Source of the DNA: Thalassiosira profunda
Lineage: Eukaryota; Bacillariophyta; Thalassiosirophyceae; Thalassiosirales; Thalassiosiraceae
Direction: 5' to 3'
Assembly: GCA_036939355.1 (NCBI GenBank)
Contig: JALLAP010000679.1
Coordinates: 1-16,249 of the forward strand
DNA: 16,249 nt
The notes beneath the pieces were generated by a model, which saw only the letters and a list, made by a program, of their open reading frames with translations, did not search any database and had not been told where the DNA came from. The translations under genes were made by a program, and so were the position numbers. This document shows positions 1-9,154 of this stretch, one piece after another. Positions within the stretch are counted from its first letter, which is position 1. The number at the start of each line of letters is the position of its first letter.

Positions 1-930
1 GATTGTACGATCGTTCAAACTCCATCACAGTATATTGAAACCACCGCATGAGGAACAGCCGCAGCGCCAGGCCGTGGGTAACCAAACAGACTGTTGCGTC
101 CTCCTCTAGTGGTTCTAACACCTGCGACGAATCGCGCTGCATTGTGCCAATGAAGCCGGAGACCCTATGGTAGACATCGAACCCGGACTCGCCGTCCGGG
201 AATCGGTAGAAGAAGCGGCCAAAGTCGGTGCGCTCGGCTGGAGAAGCGATGATGTGTCCGTATTGCAATCAAGTACAAGAGGTTCCATTGCAAAGCAGGG
301 ATCAGATGCTGGCACACACCTTTGCTGTCAACCTTGCAAATCATGAAATCAGATCCAAGCACGCACCTTTGCTGTCTTGGATGTCGCCGTGGCTCTGAAA
401 GTTCCCGAATTGCTGCTCGGCACTTCATGCCACGATGTGCACATCTTGTGAGCATTTTGGATCGATAAAGAGGCGCCACGACGACACTGATTGCAAACTC
501 ACATTCGCGGATCCTCTCTTATTCCGACAACAGACTCCGGATCGACCTCCCTCAGCATCTCCCGCAGCGTCTGCCTCGTTCTCAAATACGGGCTCACGTA
601 GAAGTATACCTTGCCCTTCGCACCCGTTGCATCATCGTCTGATGACAAGTAGGAGGCCATCCTCCGCCCCGCCAGCTGCGCCTGCTCCCGCCCCCGCTCC
701 GTCAAAGGTATGCGCCAATCGGCGGTGGATCCGTACGCCCGCTCGTCGATGTTGCCCGCCGATTCACCGTGGCGGACGAGGATGATTCGCCGGATGGCCG
801 ATGGATGATTGGCGCTTGCGTCTCCCGACGATGAATGGCGGCGGTGTGCTACTGTGGCGAGGCCTCGCTGGCGACGGCGCCAGCACGGAGCCGCCGCCTT
901 CCAGAGGCGGGAGCAGCGGATGGACATCAT
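1..930 (-). CDS. Phosphoglycerate mutase-like histidine phosphatase, 3' partial
   Basis: This is a branch-1 histidine phosphatase resembling the plant AT74-type phosphoglycerate-mutase-like proteins. Exons run 930-503, 422-367 and 237-1, and the gene leaves the window at its C-terminus. The introns (502-423 and 366-238) are GT-AG and join the family sequence without a break. Visible residues are the RHGES motif (His54, phospho-acceptor), SPYLRTRQT near 113-121, EQQFGNFQ near 145-152, FGRFFYRFPDGES near 167-179, and the second catalytic histidine in VTHG (His216). The start at 930 is chosen because the following 45 residues are Arg/Ser/Ala-rich and nearly free of acidic residues, like a mitochondrial presequence. 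An in-frame ATG at 996 is an alternative. The substrate is unknown: the family includes mutases and broad phosphatases. It is divergent from the spermidine-synthase-like gene. Confidence 0.88.
285..376 (-). repeat. Imperfect ~47-bp tandem duplication across a 5' splice site
   Basis: Plus-strand 301-329 and 348-376 match at 25 of 29 positions, and similarity extends more weakly through a TTGCAAA stretch on the left of each copy. On the coding (minus) strand each copy contains GACAGCAAAG followed by GT. The copy at 376-367 is the end of exon 2 of the histidine phosphatase. The other (329-320) lies 47 nt inside intron 2 and is a second, potentially usable donor. Using it would add 47 nt and soon reach an in-frame stop. 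Confidence 0.75.
440..450. repeat. CACATCTTGTG motif, copy 1 (intron 1 of the histidine phosphatase)
   Basis: This is the first of three copies of an 11-mer within 1.1 kb. It lies inside the 423-502 intron. The flanks form an imperfect inverted repeat (TGCACA / TGTGAGCA). Downstream similarity to copy 3 continues as CATTTT. Confidence 0.5.
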
Positions 931-1183
931 GGTTGCACCGCGCCGCGAGTTGCCGGCCTGGGCGACGGGCGGGGGCGGGCGATTGCAATACGACATGAAA
1001 CGGCACCCAGTATCGCTTCATCCGGCATTGCCCATCACTAGAGATGATGAGAACGCCGCAAAACGCACGCACTCCTGCCGAAGCAGAGCACGGTGCTGGC
1101 TCTGCTCGGGTTGGCACCTGCGTGCTGCACAGCCCATTCAGAGATCCGGGGCAACCGGCGGGTGGGGCGGCTCATGCAACGCA

Positions 1184-1200
1184 GCTCACATCTTGTGAGC
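1184..1200. promoter_or_regulatory. Perfect inverted repeat with CACATCTTGTG core (copy 2), divergent promoter
   Basis: GCTCACA-TCT-TGTGAGC is a 7+3+7 perfect inverted repeat ending 41 bp before the ATG at 1242. It sits in the roughly 310-bp gap between the divergent histidine phosphatase (ATG at 930) and the signal-peptided aminopropyltransferase. Its core is the same 11-mer found in the first introns of both flanking genes. A dimeric transcription-factor site is possible; the function is inferred only. Confidence 0.4.
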
Positions 1201-1241
1201 AGAACGAGCAGGTCGTCGATACGCGTTTGATTGACCGCAAA

Positions 1242-2463
1242 ATGCGCGCACTTCTCATCATCAGCCTGTGCGTCCTCTTCGGCGGCCTCCACCGCGCCCC
1301 CGCCGACGCCAACGAGGACGAGGGCGACGGCTGGAAGACGATTGTCGAAGAGGAGGACGAAATCGACTACGTCCAATCCCTGATTGTCGACACCGCGCCC
1401 ATCGCCTCGCTACAATCGCCCTATCAAAAGATCGAAGTGTACCAGAGCGGCCACTGGGGACGTGTCCTGGTCATCGACGACTGCCTCCAGCTCACCCAGG
1501 TGTGTGCACCTTTGTGAATATCGATAGAACACATCTTGTGCTCATTTTCAATATCTCTCGCCGGTGCCTCATGCAGAAGGACGCCGCACATTATAACGAA
1601 ATGCTCGCCCACGTCCCGGTGATGGAGTACTTGTCCCGTCACGAAGCGAAAGAGCCGCTGCGGGCGTTAGTGGTGGGAGGGGGGGACGGCTACGTCGTGG
1701 CCGAGCTGCTGAAATATTCGACAATTGCCTCGATCGATCACGTGGAGCTCGACGAGGGCGTTGTTAACGTTGCGAAAGAACATTTGCCCTGGGCCGACGC
1801 GTGGAAAGATGACAGGGTGAATCTGATAATCGGAGACGGGGCCGCCTTCGTGCAAAAGCAGGCCGAGGGCGGAGCGAGCTATCACATAATTGTGCAGGAC
1901 GCGAGCGATCCATTTTGGCTGGACGACGACGGAAAAGAAACGAGGCTGCCGAGCAGCGTGCTGTACGACCGATCGCACTTCGAGCACATGCACAAGTTGC
2001 TCCGGCCCCTGGACGGGGTGCTCATGCTGCAGGCGGAGGCGTACAACATACCGAGCAATCTCAAGTCGATTCGCGATTGGAGGAATCTGCTGCGCGACAT
2101 TGGCTTCGAGAATGGACGGTACGGCAGCATTGCCATTCCCACATATCCGACGGGGCAGATTGGCTTCTTCATTGCTCATGCCGGAGGCAGCTCCGGCGAC
2201 AAGGTTTGCACATCGGATGTGTGTGACGACAAAATGAACGCATCGCTGGAGCTCGATTGGAGTAGAATACACGCCCAGTTCGACGCACTGCCCGGCGAGA
2301 CTCTCTATTACCACCCGCGCATTCATCGGAGGTGAGTGCACACGATTATGTCTTCTCTCGGAAGAAGCAAATCTCTTACTCTCTGTACGTGCGCAGTTCG
2401 TTCGATCTCCCTCGTTGGGTTGAGGGCTATCTTTCTGGAGAGGAGGCATCAACGAAGAAGTGA
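1242..2463 (+). CDS. Secretory aminopropyltransferase (spermidine synthase family)
   Basis: It transfers an aminopropyl group from decarboxylated AdoMet to an amine acceptor; the exact polyamine product cannot be told. Exons are 1242-1499, 1577-2331 and 2397-2463 (359 aa). The last splice replaces an early stop at 2333 with SSFDLPRWVEGYL, the expected family C-terminus. Residues 1-20 (MRALLIISLCVLFGG) look like a cleavable signal peptide, which is why 1242 is preferred to the upstream in-frame ATGs at 1044 and 1047. Family marks are HYNEM (Tyr92), the SAM-site GGGDG (119-123), VELDE (142-146), GDGAAF (172-177), catalytic QDASDP (Asp194, Asp197) and PTYPTGQIGF in the C-terminal half. Ordinary spermidine synthases are cytosolic and lack a signal peptide. 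With the next gene it suggests polyamine synthesis in the endomembrane lumen. It could be a spermine-type or long-chain polyamine synthase. Confidence 0.9.
1530..1540. repeat. CACATCTTGTG motif, copy 3 (intron 1 of the aminopropyltransferase)
   Basis: This copy lies inside the 1500-1576 intron. Flanking bases (GAACACA / TGTGCTC) make a 6-of-7 imperfect inverted repeat. It has the same plus-strand orientation as copies 1 and 2. Confidence 0.5.
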
Positions 2464-2712
2464 AGGAAGCGAGTGGGGGACAAAGGGAGGAGCGGGTGGA
2501 GCAGAGTTTACCCAAGTACTTAGGTACCTACGTTCGTACACGTAAATTTGGGACTTCAAACGTGGGAATTAGTATGTTTATCTAAGACATTTTTTCCTGA
2601 TTGATGGCGAGTTGAGGTTGCAAATCGGAAAGAATGATGGGAACGCCGCCGGCGATGGGAACGGCCCGCGGGCGCCTCGCCACAACCCCAACGCGGCGGC
2701 AGCTATTGCGAG
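2464..2712. other. Intergenic spacer between the two aminopropyltransferase genes
   Basis: This 249-bp spacer has no convincing coding potential. It must hold the 3' end of the upstream transcript and the promoter of the downstream one. A perfect 10-bp palindrome, TAGGTACCTA, lies at 2521-2530 within a TAC/GTA-rich stretch (about 2515-2543). No clear TATA box or polyadenylation signal was recognised. Confidence 0.5.
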
Positions 2713-5110
2713 ATGAACCCCCCTGCCAACAACCCCGACCCAGACGCGGGGTCCGAGGACCCTTCCACGAGCACCACCAACTCGACGACCAACAGCTCTC
2801 CGTCGTCGACGCACAGCGAGAGCATCCCCTCTCAATACGCTCTGCGCATGACCGCTCGACTCCTACTCATTGTCATCCTGGCCACCACCGCCTTTGCCTT
2901 CGGCTTTGGCATGGCTTGGCGCCTCGTCATTCTGGAGCCGCACATCTTTGGGCAGCAGCAAGAGGATACCGCAAGCAGCGTGCGGATCGGCGGCTCGCTT
3001 CCCCACCCCAAAGCAACGAAGGAGGTGCCGCAGGGCACGCACATGTCGAAGGTGTTCCCTTCCGAGGCGTTCAGCACGAGCCACATCATTCATTTGGATA
3101 GAACTCTCGTATCCGAGGATCCCGAGGACTCCGAGGATGCTAGCGGCGACAGCGACGACGAGGAAGAAGGCGAACATCTTCCCTCCGTTCAGCAGTTGCT
3201 GATCGACTTCAAGAATGTTGACCCTCACTTTCTCAACTCAGAGGAGTTGCTGGCGCAATCGTTGATCGGACTGATGGAGGAAGCGGAACTGACGCTGCTT
3301 TCGTACAATTGCCACAGCCTCGTTCCCATCGGCGTCAGCTGCGTCGGTATCCTAGCCGAGAGCTTCGTGAGTTGGTGCATGCACATGTGATATCGATTTC
3401 CACTTTGGCACTCATATCAACACGTCCTTCTTTGTTTCTTAGGTTGCATTTCACACTTGGCCAAAGGAAGGCCTTATCTACTTCGACCTATCGACGAACG
3501 GCGAAGACTCTTTGATCGGGATTCTTCCCAACATTGAGAAATGGTTTGCACCCGTCCGCAAAATACCAGGTGACGCTGCCAAAGAAGCACCCGAAACTAA
3601 AATGAAGTGGTCGCATCGGCTCCGGGGCTTTCGCCAAGGATACTCTCCCACCTTCAAGAGGTACGAGCACCCGCTCGAGGAGGAACTAGGAAACTTCTTC
3701 CTATGCCGACATCGTCCAGAAATGAAGGTGCCCCTCGTCTTCGCCGAGGAAACGAACTTCCAGCACGTGGACATCTTTGAGCACCGCAAGCCCGAGGGTA
3801 CGGACAAGATTCTCTATTTGGACGGAGTGAGGCAGAGCAGTCTCCGGGGCGAAGCAGCATATCACGAGGCGTTGGTTCACCCCGGGATGTTATCGCATCC
3901 CAATCCGCGCCGAGTGGCCATCATCGGCGGAGGTGAAGGAGCAACGCTCCGCGAAGTATTGAAGCACAATACCGTGGAAGAAGTGGTCATGGCGGAGATC
4001 GATGGCGAGTTGGTAGAGATGTGCCGAGAGCATTTGCCCGAGTGGTCAAACTGTTCTGATATCACTGGCTGCGATGCAGACTCTTGCTTTGAAGATTCAC
4101 GGGCAACCATCGTGATCGAAGATGCGTTCAAGTACTTCATCGACGCCTTTGGAGGCCCTGAGAGTCAACGAGAGAAGTTCGATCTTATCATTATGGATGC
4201 CCTCGATCCCGACAAGGTAAGTGCGCAAAATGACCTCATCTTAAATCATCCGGCGCCACTCTGACTTCCACTTCTCCCGCACTCATTAAAGCTTGTTCCA
4301 ATCGTGGGCAGTCTGTACAAAGACAACCACTTCGTGAATTCAATCTTCGCTGGCCTCTCGGACGAGGGAGTTGTGAGTGTTTTGTAATGCCTACGCTTTG
4401 CTATGCTCGCATCAATGTCAGTCTCATCCTCGCTTTGTGCTCGCAGTTTGTGATGCAACTAGGACAGACTTCGGACAACGCCGATCCGGGGCGCGGCTTG
4501 GGCCCCGACATCGATGAGGATCACATGATTGAGGGGCTCGAGAGCATCGGTTTCGCGAGCATTCATGCATATGATGAGGGCCATGCCCTCTTCGATGCTC
4601 CGTGGTCGTACCTCGTTTGCTTCAAGGACATCAACTCGAGAGCTCGATGGTACAAAACGCCTGCTGAGATTGATCTCGAGTTGCATCGGCGTCTTTATCC
4701 AATGAAGTCCGGAAATCCACCGCTTCTATTTGCGGATGCAGCGATGATCAGAAGCTACCAGATCCCGTCGAAAGCGGAAGAGAACGTCGAATGCCGAGGA
4801 ATGGGCGTCCATGCGTGGGAGTGTGACGACTGGCTCCCAGAGAAGTTCTCGAACAAGACGAAGCCGTTTTGCCCTGCGTTTGAGCGGCATGCGAGGCAGA
4901 TACTGGAAAACGACACCCAACATTTCGAGGCTATCTGCAGTCATCATTCAGATGAGTGGAAAGGAAAGGTACCAATGTGAGTTGAAGTCTGAGCCAGCTT
5001 GCTGTGGCTGCTGTGTGTTCCGGTGTTCTCTGACCTGTCATTTCTCTTCTCTTCGTTTCAGTTTGGGCGCCCACTGCACCGGCAAGAGTGCCGGAGGTAC
5101 CGCTATCTGA
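2713..5110 (+). CDS. Membrane-anchored SpeD (AdoMetDC-like)-aminopropyltransferase fusion
   Basis: Exons are 2713-3366, 3443-4216, 4292-4372, 4447-4976 and 5062-5110, giving 695 aa. If the last intron is retained, the protein ends at 4980. Residues 1-45 are Ser/Thr/Pro-rich. Residues 50-69 form one hydrophobic segment, probably a type II signal anchor. Residues 134-155 are very acidic. Residues about 158-250 match a prokaryotic-type pyruvoyl AdoMet decarboxylase: GVS (Ser209), AES with the presumptive pyruvoyl Ser217, and FHTWP (His222). The position of the catalytic Cys (family DLFTCGED) is Asn237 (DLSTNGED). Residues about 290-600 are an aminopropyltransferase: YLDGVRQSS, AAYHE (Tyr358), IIGGGEGATLREVLKH, AEIDGE, EDAFKYF and IIMDALDP (Asp470). 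The C-terminal ~90 residues, with several Cys, are unassigned. AdoMetDC-aminopropyltransferase fusions are known in bacteria and have been noted in diatoms as long-chain polyamine candidates. Intron 1 falls one codon after Ser217. Confidence 0.88.
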
Positions 5111-5555
5111 AATCTGAGGCAACGACAAGAGCTACCAGTAATAACCTAGTGTGTATTAGTGCATGTGTAACCAAGCAAGCAGTTATTGCTCTCTCTCTCT
5201 CTGACAGTAGAAACAGTTCCTTACTTTGGGCGCCCACACCAGAATGCTCGGCATTGGAGACCAATCAATCCAGATTTCTGGATACCACGAATAGCAATGC
5301 GATGCCCAAATGCCACCCAAGGCATCGACCAGCATGAATAAGACCCTTGAATCAGTTTTTGGAGAGGGAGGGTCCATTTCGTACGATTGATTCGGCTGAG
5401 CTCTTCAACGGCTGAAGGAGTGCGCAGGAACCAGTATCTTTTGGTCTTGATCCGCTGCGGGTTCTCAAAAAATGCATGCACGATGTGGCTCGTAGGCCGC
5501 CTCCTCGCAAAGAAGCACCTCTCTAGCACACATTGAGCAGCAGCATTATTGAACC
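5111..5555. other. Intergenic region, no gene recognised
   Basis: I see no supported gene in these 445 bp. Minus-strand open frames (for example 5529-5221) encode peptides without recognisable domain or compositional signal. The region contains a short CT run (about 5189-5201), an inverted repeat TCCAGA-TT-TCTGGA at 5269-5282, and at 5225-5237 a 13-bp copy of TTTGGGCGCCCAC, which also begins the last exon of the upstream gene (5062-5074). It probably carries the 3' UTR of the fusion gene and the promoter and 5' UTR of the beta-propeller gene. Confidence 0.5.
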
Positions 5556-8500
5556 ATGATGGCCGCGGAGGAGGATACCGAGGCCGCCGCCGGCGGCGGC
5601 GTTGACGTCGAAGACCCCGTCCCCATCACCCAAGATGCACCTCCCCCCGAGCAAGCGCCCGGCGCATCAGACGCCGCCGGCGCGAAGGACGACGCCACTG
5701 ACCCGAGCAAGAAGTGGAAGATTATCCTCGTCTCCTCCTTCCTAGTGTGCACCATCGCCCTCGTGATCGGCCTGGGCGTCGGGCTCGGGAATCAGGATGC
5801 CAGCGCCGCGGGCGCTGGTGGCGGCAACAACGAAGGTGAGTTCCCATCGCCCCATCAATCCCGTCAACGGCTATGCCCACATCCTCGCCCACCACTTACA
5901 CGCCCTCCATTTCACTCGACAATCCACAATCCAAAGGGGGGTGCCTCGTAGGAGACGTCAGGTACCAAGAGGGAGACTCCATCGGACTCATCGGGTTGGA
6001 GTGCGTGAACGAAACCTCCTACGACGGAAAGGCCTCGTACTGCGGACCCGACGGAGAGATCATCGAGACCGAAGAGCAGTTCACCTGCTTCGAGTCCGTG
6101 CCCAACTGCGTGCAGTGCGGTCCGCGGGGGGAGGGGGCGGCGCTGTGCCTGTCGAACACTACCACCGACCGCGATTGCAGAGAGGAGGAGGAGCCGGAGG
6201 CGATGCCGACAGTGTATCAGAGGAGATACCTGAAGCAGAACGGCCCCATTAAGACGAAAGTGCGCATCATCGATCCAGAGGTGGCGAGCGGGTACGAGAC
6301 ATGCGCCGAGGCGCGGGAGGACATTCGCCAGGCGTTGGGGCATTTTGCCAATAAGATCATCACGGAGCAGACGAAATACAATAGCTGGTGAGACAGTGCA
6401 CTTGCGTTGCTCGTTTGCTCTCGGAGCACACCACTAACTGCATTCACTTGCTCTGGTTCAGGTACGAACGTTGCGATCCCAACAATCCCAACTGGAACAA
6501 CCACTGGGGACACGACGACGAGGACCATATGGACCACGACCACGACATGGATGAAGAAGGTGCTGTCATGCCAGAATTGGCCGGGGAGCCTACTGCTGGC
6601 ATAGCCTTTGATGGGGTGGCGGAGGAGTCTGTTGCCGAATCAGTTCCCGTCGCAGCAGCTCCTGTGCCAGATTCGGCGGATGCTGCGGGAGCCGCCGGGG
6701 GGTCGACCGCCGCAAAGGAGCAGACGGAGGATAGCTTCGGGACGAACAATCAGGTGAGACCCTGCGCTATCTTTCTCACCAGATAATGCATGCACAATGA
6801 TTCACCGTCAAACACTTCATGTTCCGCCGCATAGGTCGAGGGCGTGAAAGAAGCTGATGTAGTCAAGTCTGACGGAGGTAAGCGGAACGCTGGTTGACGC
6901 CTGTGCTGATAATGTACTCCTTCAGCTTCTCACAATGTCTCCGGTTGCTCTACCCACCTTTACTAGTCCACGTCTTTTCGGCCTACGGCGACCTGTTGTA
7001 CGCTTGGAAGGCCGTAGATGCCACCCAGGGCATGTCCATCACCAAGATGCCGTACGAAGAGAACACTGAAACCGACTGCGGCCCTTTCTTTGGCCCAGAG
7101 CCAATGCCCGTTGATGTGGCTTTCGAGGGCGTGGAGCCGTCTTTGGGAATGTCCACCGAAGAGTCTAGACCTGCCGCAGAAGCCACGACTACGGAAACAG
7201 TCTCCATTTCCAACCCAGGCAGCCGCCAGCGCAAGAGCCTCTCCATGATCGAACCAGGGTGGGGTCCGTGCCACCAGCCCAAGCCGCGCATCGTCTCCCT
7301 CCTACTGGAAGGCTCTCGCCTCACGGCAATCGTTTCCGAGAACACCAATCGCTACTATCACGGGCCCATCCTCGAGGGCGGCCGGGAGAAACTCCAGCCA
7401 GTTATTGACTACAACACGAAGCTCACCGCTCGCGTCTACGACGTCTCTGACGTACCAACGGATGGAAGCGAGCTGACGCTCGTGGGCGAGAAGGAAGTAA
7501 AGGGCGACCTTGACTCGGCCCGGTCCATTGGCAGCAACGTGATCACAATTACGAAGATGCACGTCAACACCTGGCAGTTTGCCGAAGATCTCTACCGGCA
7601 CCACGTGAGTGTTGCTCGCACGCTGTCAACTTTCAATGTGTCATTTTAGGTTCCCAGCTCATTGCGTTCCTTCTGCTGCAGCCCAAGTACTGCGGTCTAA
7701 ACTCCAAAGAGTACGAAGACTTGGCGTCCGAGATTGCATTGGCCAACACCGAGCCGTTCGTGGACCGGCTGCTGGATGAGTTGGAATTGCAACTGGAGGG
7801 GTCATGCAAAGCCATGTTCAGGATCGCTGCTATGCAGAGTGGAGAGACGACGGACGATCTCACTGGCGGCGATATGCTGCAGCAAATCGTTCAGGTGCAG
7901 AGCTTTGACATGGCGTCTGACGTAGCTGCGTTCGCTGCTACAGAAGGGGTGGCCACCAATGTAGCCTCGGCATTCTCTTCCGGATGGCTCTCTCAGGTCT
8001 ATGCGAGCCAAAACTTTGCAGCCACTCTCAGCACAGGAAACTCTTACGACAAGACAACTGGAGAGCATCAAGAATCAACGTTTGTCTTGGGCTTCGATCT
8101 TGGCAGCGGCGTCCCAATGCCTCTCGCTTATGCGGAGGTAAAAGGCACGCCACTCAACCAGTACTCGACCGACTTCTATGACGGCCACCTTCGCACTGTG
8201 ACCCGGCAGTGGACAGGCTGGGATCCTACCAGCAGGACGAAGAACAAGATTTTCATCCTCGAGGTGCCCAAACCTGGTGTTAGCCAGAGTATGACATTGG
8301 TTGGAGAGACCGGGCACCTTGGCAAGCCCAACGAGGATCTCTATGCAGCGAGATTCATCGGCGACAAGGGATATATTGTCACATTTGAGCGCATTGATCC
8401 CTTCTACATCATCGACCTCTCCAATGTGAGAGATCCCAAAGTGATGGGCGAGTTGGAAATTCCTGGTTTCAGCACGTATCTCCACCCCATCCAGATCGAT

Positions 8501-9154
8501 GGCGTTCCACTCATGCTCGGCGTCGGAGAGCACGTCGACCCCAACAGTGGGCAAAGGACCGGGGTTAAGATCTCTCTCTTCNCTCATGCTCGGCGTCGGA
8601 GAGCACGTCGACCCCAACAGTGGGCAAAGGACCGGGGTTAAGATCTCTCTCTTCGACGTCTCTGATCCATACAACCCAAAAGAGAGTGCCAGCTTCGTCG
8701 ACCTCGACGCCTACTCTAGCGCGGGCCACGATTTCCATTCCTTCCGGTACCTGAACATGACGCGCAAGCTCATCCTCCCAAAGTCGAAGTACACGTGAGT
8801 GTTGTTTGCGCATCGCTGCGTTCTTCATTGAATTACTCATCACTCCCGCTTTTCTGCACCTACAGCTGGTCTGATCGAGGCAATTTCGATGGCTTCGCAG
8901 TGTATGACGTCAACACTACCCATATCACTCCCCACTACCAGATACAGCACGCATCGTCCTACGGCATGTATCATGGCTGCTGGTATGATGCGTATATGCC
9001 TCCCCGCAGCTTGGTGTTCGCGAGCAAATTGACCACAATCCTGTCGCACACGGTGAAGAGCACGGACCTCGAGGATGGCGAACCCCTCTGGAATGTGACA
9101 CTGGGAGATGGATTCACCAACAACAACTGCGCCCCATACTTCCGTCCTTTCTAA
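5556..9154 (+). CDS. Membrane-anchored beta-propeller (Beta_propel family) surface protein
   Basis: Exons are 5556-5835, 5937-6387, 6462-6753, 6835-6877, 6967-7604, 7682-8794 and 8866-9154. After discounting the 73-bp assembly duplication in exon 6, the frame is continuous and gives about 1010 aa. Residues 1-54 are acidic and low-complexity. Residues 55-78 are a single transmembrane helix. Residues 95-175 are Cys-rich. A conserved GYETCAEAREDI stretch precedes a His/Asp-rich tract (about 258-276) that could bind metal. The C-terminal ~670 residues match Beta_propel (PF09826, COG4880), described mostly in bacteria and archaea as a secreted propeller distantly related to WD40: VEGVKEADVVKSDG (342-355), then YIVTFERIDPFYIIDLS, PGFSTYLHPIQIDG, GVKISLFDVSDPYNPKE. 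Exon 4 is only 43 nt. Likely a cell-surface or endomembrane ectoprotein of unknown function. Start at the first ATG; a second ATG follows directly. Confidence 0.87.
8510..8654. repeat. Perfect 72-bp direct duplication flanking an N (assembly artefact)
   Basis: Bases 8510-8581 and 8583-8654 are identical and are separated by a single N at 8582. The repeat encodes LMLGVGEHVDPNSGQR and onward, which is needed only once in the propeller. The extra 73 bases shift the frame, and counting the segment once restores continuous coding through 8794. This is best read as two contig ends that overlapped but were joined with a gap character. Confidence 0.93.

Noticed and set aside
1044..1241. N-terminal extension of the first aminopropyltransferase to the ATGs at 1044/1047
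   Set aside because: The extra 66 residues look like translated non-coding sequence and would bury the signal peptide that starts at 1242.
1667..2515. Long minus-strand open frame of 282 codons opposite the first aminopropyltransferase
   Set aside because: It lies antisense to a clearly conserved gene and its translation has no recognisable domain. It is a shadow frame.
4978..4980. Stop of the fusion gene at 4980 as the only C-terminus
   Set aside because: GTGAGT at 4977 and a good acceptor at 5060-5061 allow a terminal exon to 5110. The spliced form is preferred, but intron retention is not excluded.
5189..5201. CT dinucleotide run as a microsatellite or initiator
   Set aside because: Too short to call as a repeat feature of interest.
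5221..5529. Minus-strand open frame of about 100 codons in the gap before the beta-propeller gene
   Set aside because: No domain, targeting signal or plausible codon pattern. It fits chance in 5' UTR/promoter sequence.
8510..8654. Genuine repeated propeller segment or pseudogene frameshift
   Set aside because: The copies are exactly identical and separated by an N. The frame is perfect when counted once, which points to an assembly error.
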